From NCBI GenBank assembly GCA_002104905.1, contig MCFE01000407.1:1-64000 (forward strand): 64,000 bases of DNA, given 5' to 3'. Shown piece by piece: positions 60,001 to 64,000 of the stretch. The position numbers and the translations under genes were made by a program. Origin of the DNA: Basidiobolus meristosporus CBS 931.73. Lineage: Eukaryota; Basidiobolomycota; Basidiobolomycetes; Basidiobolales; Basidiobolaceae. The stretch's first letter is position 1, and each line of letters opens with the position of its first letter. The notes under the pieces were generated by a model. The model did not search any database, had not been told where the DNA came from, and saw nothing but the letters and a program-made list of their open reading frames with translations.

Positions 60001-60933
60001 TGGATCAATGTAGCTCAGGATGTGTAAGAGCACAGGAGAACTGAAGATATGCATCTGGTACTCAATACCCATGGCACTGTGAATCTAGCTCCTGTAGCTT
60101 GTATCATGTCACAAAAATGAATGGCATTATTTTGGTCCACTGGTACTATCTGGCACTATAAGTGCTTTGTATAGATCTTACTTTAGGGCTAATATTTAAA
60201 TATAGTGCCTGATAGTACCAGTGGACCAAGAGAGTGCCATTCATTTTTGTGACATGATACAAGCTACAGGAGCTAGATTCAGAGTGCCATGGGTATTGAG
60301 TACCACATGCATATCTTCAATCTGCTTGTGCTCTAATACATCCTGCACAACATTGATCCAAAAGAAAGGTCAAAAAATGGATTTTCTCCAACACAATGGG
60401 TGAAACACAGGGGCTGCTTTGCATGAAGATGCAGAGCTATGTTTCACACACTGTGGCCAGGTAAAGGCTCAATTGGCCTCTCTGGCACACTATGGCATCA
60501 TTTGGCACTCATGGCTCAATGTGGCACTATTCAACGGAACAAGTCTAATAACTTTTGCTTTAACTAAAGCTTGCTTGGCACTGACTTTGCTCTGAATATT
60601 TTCTCTGAGGATTCCCATTATGCTTTGACAGTATTTGAAGTATGATTTGTCCAATGAAGGAATTTTGCACATTGCTACATAGAGCATTGAATGCCTTTCT
60701 CTCCTTCTCTTAAGACATTTACACTTCTACTGCTGTTCCTCTGGGTTCAACTTCTTTTTCTGTCACTACATTTTTAAAGCTTTTTTTTCCTCAAGGTGGA
60801 TCTGCATCTTGATTCTCCAAAGTCTGTAGTACTTCTCATCAAATCTCTCCATTACAGGGAAGATATTTGTATTGCTCTGTCTTCTGGCGGAAGTCATCTT
60901 TAGAATAGATTAAAGCAATTGGGGCTCATAACT
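57068..60933 (-). pseudogene. Copia B gag-pol remnants
   Basis: The parts, read leftwards, are Gag pieces, a zinc knuckle near 59470 (CNYCKKPEHWAREC, here still intact), protease near 59330 with a damaged motif (stop in the Ser/Gly position), and the integrase zinc region (58985-58623, WHRRLAYIGEQKM). The integrase core comes next (58620-58250), then the linker (58111-57872), RT ends without a catalytic core, and RNase H up to the Gypsy insertion at 57068. The segment about 59272-58520 is almost identical to Copia A. Confidence 0.8.
59815..60545. mobile_element. 731-bp foldback (long inverted repeat) element
   Basis: The left arm 59815-60160 and right arm 60201-60545 are reverse complements at roughly nine bases in ten, separated by a 40-bp spacer. 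The outer ends are GACTTGTTCCGTTG and its complement, and TA flanks both (59813-59814 and 60546-60547), as with Tc1/mariner-type elements. TGCCA motifs recur near the ends. There is no coding capacity. It interrupts the Gag region of Copia B. Confidence 0.85.
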
Positions 60934-61140
60934 TGTTGCAATTTAAGAAGTGATTTGCTTATAATGAGCTTATAGCTGTTAATTTGATCTTGACTATGGG
61001 GGAGTAATCATAGGATTCTAAATCTGAAGAAACTAGCAAAGTTGGGGCTGTAAAATGGCCTAACAGTCACTAGGACTAGTCTAGAATTGTCAAGTAAGTC
61101 TTAGCTGCTGAATGATACCAAATAGTGCAATATTTTAACA
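60934..61140 (-). repeat. 5' LTR of Copia B, with deletion
   Basis: Both ends match family 1 (TGTTGCAATTTAAG and ATATTTTAACA on the plus strand) but the LTR is only 207 bp. The part that in other copies holds the transcript start region is missing. Confidence 0.75.
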
Positions 61141-61145
61141 GGTTC

Positions 61146-62291
61146 ACACATGTCCTGGTCATCAGCCAGCACTGTAGGGTCTAGCACCTCATCTGCCAGT
61201 CTTTGCAATAAATCCTTACAATATTTAAGTGCATTTTTGTTGAGCACTGCTCTTGAGAAGTGCTGGAATCACTTGGTATGCCTATTAAAGATCCAAAACT
61301 CCACCTCAAGCATTGTGATAATCCTTGAGTTCTCAACATTGCTACTTTGTCTGTCAGTGGGATCCCTACTATGCCAATAATGGAGGATGTGAAGGCTGTG
61401 GTTGACAAATTGCCTTTCTCTGCAAATTCATCTACCTCACTAGAGTGTAGCTTAACAGGATGTGCTTCCAACTCTTGTGAAAACAGCTGTTTTCTTGTTT
61501 GTGATTCTTCTTGGCTATGATGGGATACCGTCTGTTCCAGGCTCACAGCATTAATTGGCAAGAACTGCAGCTTTTTTCTTAAGTTTTCCTGCCTCTGGCT
61601 TGAGTAGACTTTTTCCCTTTATCTTTCCTTTATCACTGTCAGATCTTTCACTGCTACTTTGACTGAGTGCTTTTTGTATTAAACTATATATTCTTGTTGA
61701 TAAATGCTGATCTGATGCATTTGTTTTGGCCTGCTTGTCCCTTGCTGGCAATCTGCAGGCAACTTGTTTCAAGCTCTCAGCCCATGCTGTGCTGGGCTCC
61801 TGTGGTAGCTGCTCATTTTTATCACTTCCAGGGCATTTATGCATCCTTGACCAATTGCATCTTCAGTAGAATTACACTATTTCTGGATAAATATTGCACT
61901 GGTGCATCTGTGTTAGCCTGCTTTTCCCATATTGGTACTCTTCCAACTACCTGTTGCCTCTTTGATGCTTGTTTGAAGCTTTTGCCCTGCTTGTGATGAG
62001 CTCTTGAGGAAGCCCCTGGTTTTTAGCCATTTCTCCCTTGTTCTTCTGCTTTTGATAATTTCTGCAATTCTTAAGATACTTTCTTGGTATACCAATGCTG
62101 GCCCAAAAACCATTTGCTTGTTTGAGCCCAGGGTAATGCTCATTGAGCAAGTCAAGTGCATTCATATTGACCTTGAGTTCCTGATGGTCCCATTGTATGC
62201 CAGCCTTAATGTGTTGGCATGCTAGACTTCTGACAGCCTCTTGAATATTAGCATACTCTTCATTATCAACCCTACCAACAGTACCTTGCAT
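61146..62291 (-). pseudogene. Unclassified transposon ORF, 5' part (copy 1)
   Basis: Minus-strand frames 61947-62291 (NEEYANIQEAVRSLACQH, KNQGLPQELITSRAKAS), 61551-61844 (Lys/Ser-rich, SSSERSDSDKGKIKGKS) and 61181-61561 belong to one gene with frameshifts, which continues at 51105-50902. The strongly basic, Ser-rich middle could be a nuclear localisation region. No known domain is seen. It starts 76 bp from the divergently read transposase at 62367, so both may belong to one DNA transposon. Confidence 0.5.
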
Positions 62292-62366
62292 GAGCCCAGC
62301 AAAATCCCAATATTGAATGAGACTATGCCCATGGAAAAAAATGCCAAGAAAACCTTAAGCAAATAA

Positions 62367-63558
62367 GTGAGCCAAGTATTTCATCTACTGGTGAGTGATG
62401 TTATGTTGTGGCTAGGGAAGTGGCTCATTTCCACTAATATTAGTAATGGGGGCTTTGAGAATATACTACTACTTCTTGCTAATATCATCCCAGGATGCCA
62501 CTTTCCATATACAGTGTATAAATGGAAAACCATCATGTGGCTGGCAAAATATGACCCAGAGATGATCCTGATACCAGCATGTGTTAGCAGTTGCATGGTG
62601 CTCACATCAGAAAATGCCACCATTGCAAGGTGTCCAACTCAACAGGTATCCACCACCATTGGGGGTAAACATTGTTCACACTCCAGACATATTCCAGTTA
62701 TGCCCCATATAAAGAAGCTCATGCAGTCCAACAAACATTGTGATGCTATAAAGTACCGCACTCAGTGTCAATCAAGCATAAAGGTATCCAATATATTTTA
62801 TGGTAAACATTGCAAGCAGCTAAGAAGCAAGGGCTACTTTGAAGGTATGTATAATAATGTCTTTGCCTTGGCACTTGATGGATTCTCATTAGACAAGTAT
62901 TCTACTAGCAAATCCTACTGGCAACTGATTCTCATGAACCTGAATCTGCAGCCTATCTTACAATATCAGAGCCAAAATCTGATGTTAGTCTCACCAGTAT
63001 CTGTACCTAAATCACCATGCAACCTGGATAGCTACTTATACTCATTGCTGGATGTATTTTGTATGCTTTCCAACAGGATAACAGTATATGCCATCATGTA
63101 AAAGCTCATATTATTATCTGCATTGGAAATACCCCAGCCATCAGCACAGAGCTGGATTTTCTGGGCACAATGGATGGCATTGCAGTCAAATATGTGGGAT
63201 CCAGTAGGCTTACTCCACAGCTCACGTGCATTATTATTTCCCTAACACCAAAACTTAAAACATCATCTGTCCACAGAGAGAATGTACAGAAGTCAGCATG
63301 CAATTGCAGCAAATTTGGCAAGCTCTAAGCCATTGGCCAGAATATGGAATCAATTAGAAACCAGAGATACTCAAGATAGAGGGTATCTGTTGGAGCAAAA
63401 GTTTTTCACTGAGAGCAATGCATTTGCTGCTCATCAATATTACTATACTGATGACCTATTTGCACATGGGACATTTCAAGATAAATGAGCCCTTTGAGAT
63501 ACTGGAGAAATCTGAAAGAATTGGCAATATATTACAGAGTATCCACTACCCTCAGCAC
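62367..63558 (+). pseudogene. Tnp2/Plavaka-like transposase, best copy, cut by a Copia LTR
   Basis: Frame 62367-63101 (244 codons) includes CDAIKYRTQCQSS, VFALALDGFSLDKYST, SKSYWQLILMNLNLQP, VSPVSVP and NLDSYLYSL. This order agrees with the middle of Tnp2-type transposases (a D in the first catalytic-like motif, then W-P/Q-L-I-L-x-N-L-N-L-P-x, then the LDSFL motif). A second frame (63059-63328) continues with IGNTPAISTELDFLGTMDG, equivalent to the G-D-x-P-A motif followed by the Cys-containing loop. The remainder runs to 63558, where a Copia LTR begins. The assignment is from motif order and not from a search. Confidence 0.6.
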
Positions 63559-63907
63559 TGTTGTAAAAGTTTGTAATTCCACCTACAAATTCACCTAACT
63601 TAGTCACTTAGATCATTACCTTCAAATCCTAGAGAACACTGACCAGATTCCTTCTCAGGATTTACTTAGAATACTCTCACCAAAGTACCAGGTACCAAGA
63701 ACATGAAAATTCACAAAGTTGTCCAAACAGCCCCAAACTTTGCACACATGTTCTTGGGACCTTCCTTAACCTATTCTACATGTTACCTATGCCAAGACCA
63801 TGTAAAAGTATAAATACTACCTTTACATTCAATAAATCATTAAGTGAAAAGCACATAATCTACTTGTCCTCCCAATCACTTCCAATATCTCCAAGACTCT
63901 TACAACG
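63559..63907 (+). repeat. 5' LTR of a Copia family 2 element entering from the right
   Basis: It starts TGTTGTAAAAGTTTG and ends CTCTTACAACG (the last base is expected to be A), about 349 bp. It is followed at 63908-63920 by the primer site GGTTATGAGCCCC. The match to the split LTR at 32153-32825 is clear. The element continues beyond the window. Confidence 0.8.
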
Positions 63908-63938
63908 GGTTATGAGCCCCAAGCTGTCACTCTCTGAA

Positions 63939-64000
63939 ATGTCTACTACTGCTATTACTGGAATTTCTCCCTCTGCTGAAAATTTGGACAGATCTAACTA
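63939..64000 (+). CDS. Start of a Copia Gag frame, cut by the window edge
   Basis: ATG 63939 opens a frame (MSTTAITGISPSAENLDRSN) that reaches the window end without a stop. It lies 19 bp behind the primer site, the expected place for Copia Gag. Whether the element is intact cannot be told from 20 codons. Confidence 0.55.
   Translation, partial: MSTTAITGISPSAENLDRSN

Larger units (their letters stand above)
51106..61140 (-). mobile_element. Copia family 1 element B, dead, with Gypsy and foldback inside
   Basis: The element reads leftwards. Its 5' LTR is 60934-61140 and its 3' LTR is 51106-51700. GGTTC flanks both ends (51101-51105 and 61141-61145), a clear 5-bp target duplication. The primer site AGTTATGAGCCCC is at 60933-60921 on the minus strand. 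Gag pieces lie at about 60690-60550 and 59887-59400 on either side of the foldback, with protease near 59320, integrase 58985-58380 and the linker 58269-57872. RT is cut by a deletion near 57590 that removes the catalytic region. RNase H is split by the Gypsy element (52130-57067). Confidence 0.85.

Noticed and set aside
1-64000. tRNA, rRNA or other structural RNA genes
   Set aside because: No cloverleaf with a GGTTCGANTCC-type B box and no rRNA-like conserved block was noticed on reading; a covariance-model search would be needed to exclude them.

Overview
The window looks like nuclear DNA of a filamentous or early-diverging fungus. The left part carries intron-rich genes with short GT-AG introns (about 50-80 nt) that encode fungal-type proteins: a Mediator MED12/Srb8 homologue, a class II fructose-bisphosphate aldolase of yeast type, a GDS1-like winged-helix plus KilA-N/APSES-like protein, and a bZIP factor. 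A plant-type LRR surface protein and an abundance of Copia, Gypsy and Tnp2/Plavaka-like elements fit a chytrid- or zygomycete-grade fungus, but the sequence alone does not fix the lineage.

Layout. 1-22.4 kb is GC-richer, gene-bearing DNA: a truncated three-RRM RNA-binding protein gene (-), an apparently empty stretch (1.5-4.07 kb), MED12 (+), FBA1-type aldolase (+), the KilA-N/winged-helix gene (-), a GPI-anchored-looking LRR protein (-), and a bZIP gene (+) with an upstream ORF. Low-complexity C-rich and G-rich DNA (21.3-22.4 kb) marks the edge of this block.

22.5-64 kb is a transposon graveyard: AT-rich and almost free of CG dinucleotides. It holds two Copia families (family 1 with 368-bp LTRs and family 2 with LTRs of about 350 bp), one Gypsy family with 368-bp LTRs, Tnp2/Plavaka-like DNA transposon remnants on both strands, a 319-bp MITE family and a 731-bp foldback element. 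Nearly all are broken by stops, frameshifts and deletions. The exception is a Gypsy element at 52130-57067 with LTRs that I read as identical, one open 1,377-codon Gag-Pol frame and a 4-bp target duplication. It sits inside a dead Copia element (51106-61140, with a 5-bp target duplication), which itself split an older transposon-type ORF. The layers can therefore be dated relative to each other.

The host genes do not form a pathway: nuclear transcription (MED12, KilA-N factor, bZIP), RNA binding, glycolysis/gluconeogenesis and a cell-surface LRR protein. The most striking observations are the LRR gene in which one exon encodes one repeat (nearly all 72 nt, all phase 2), the duplicated KilA-N-like module with an intron inside the same Trp codon in both copies, the complete CG void at the start of the repeat block, and a conversion-like tract of near identity between two dead Copia copies.
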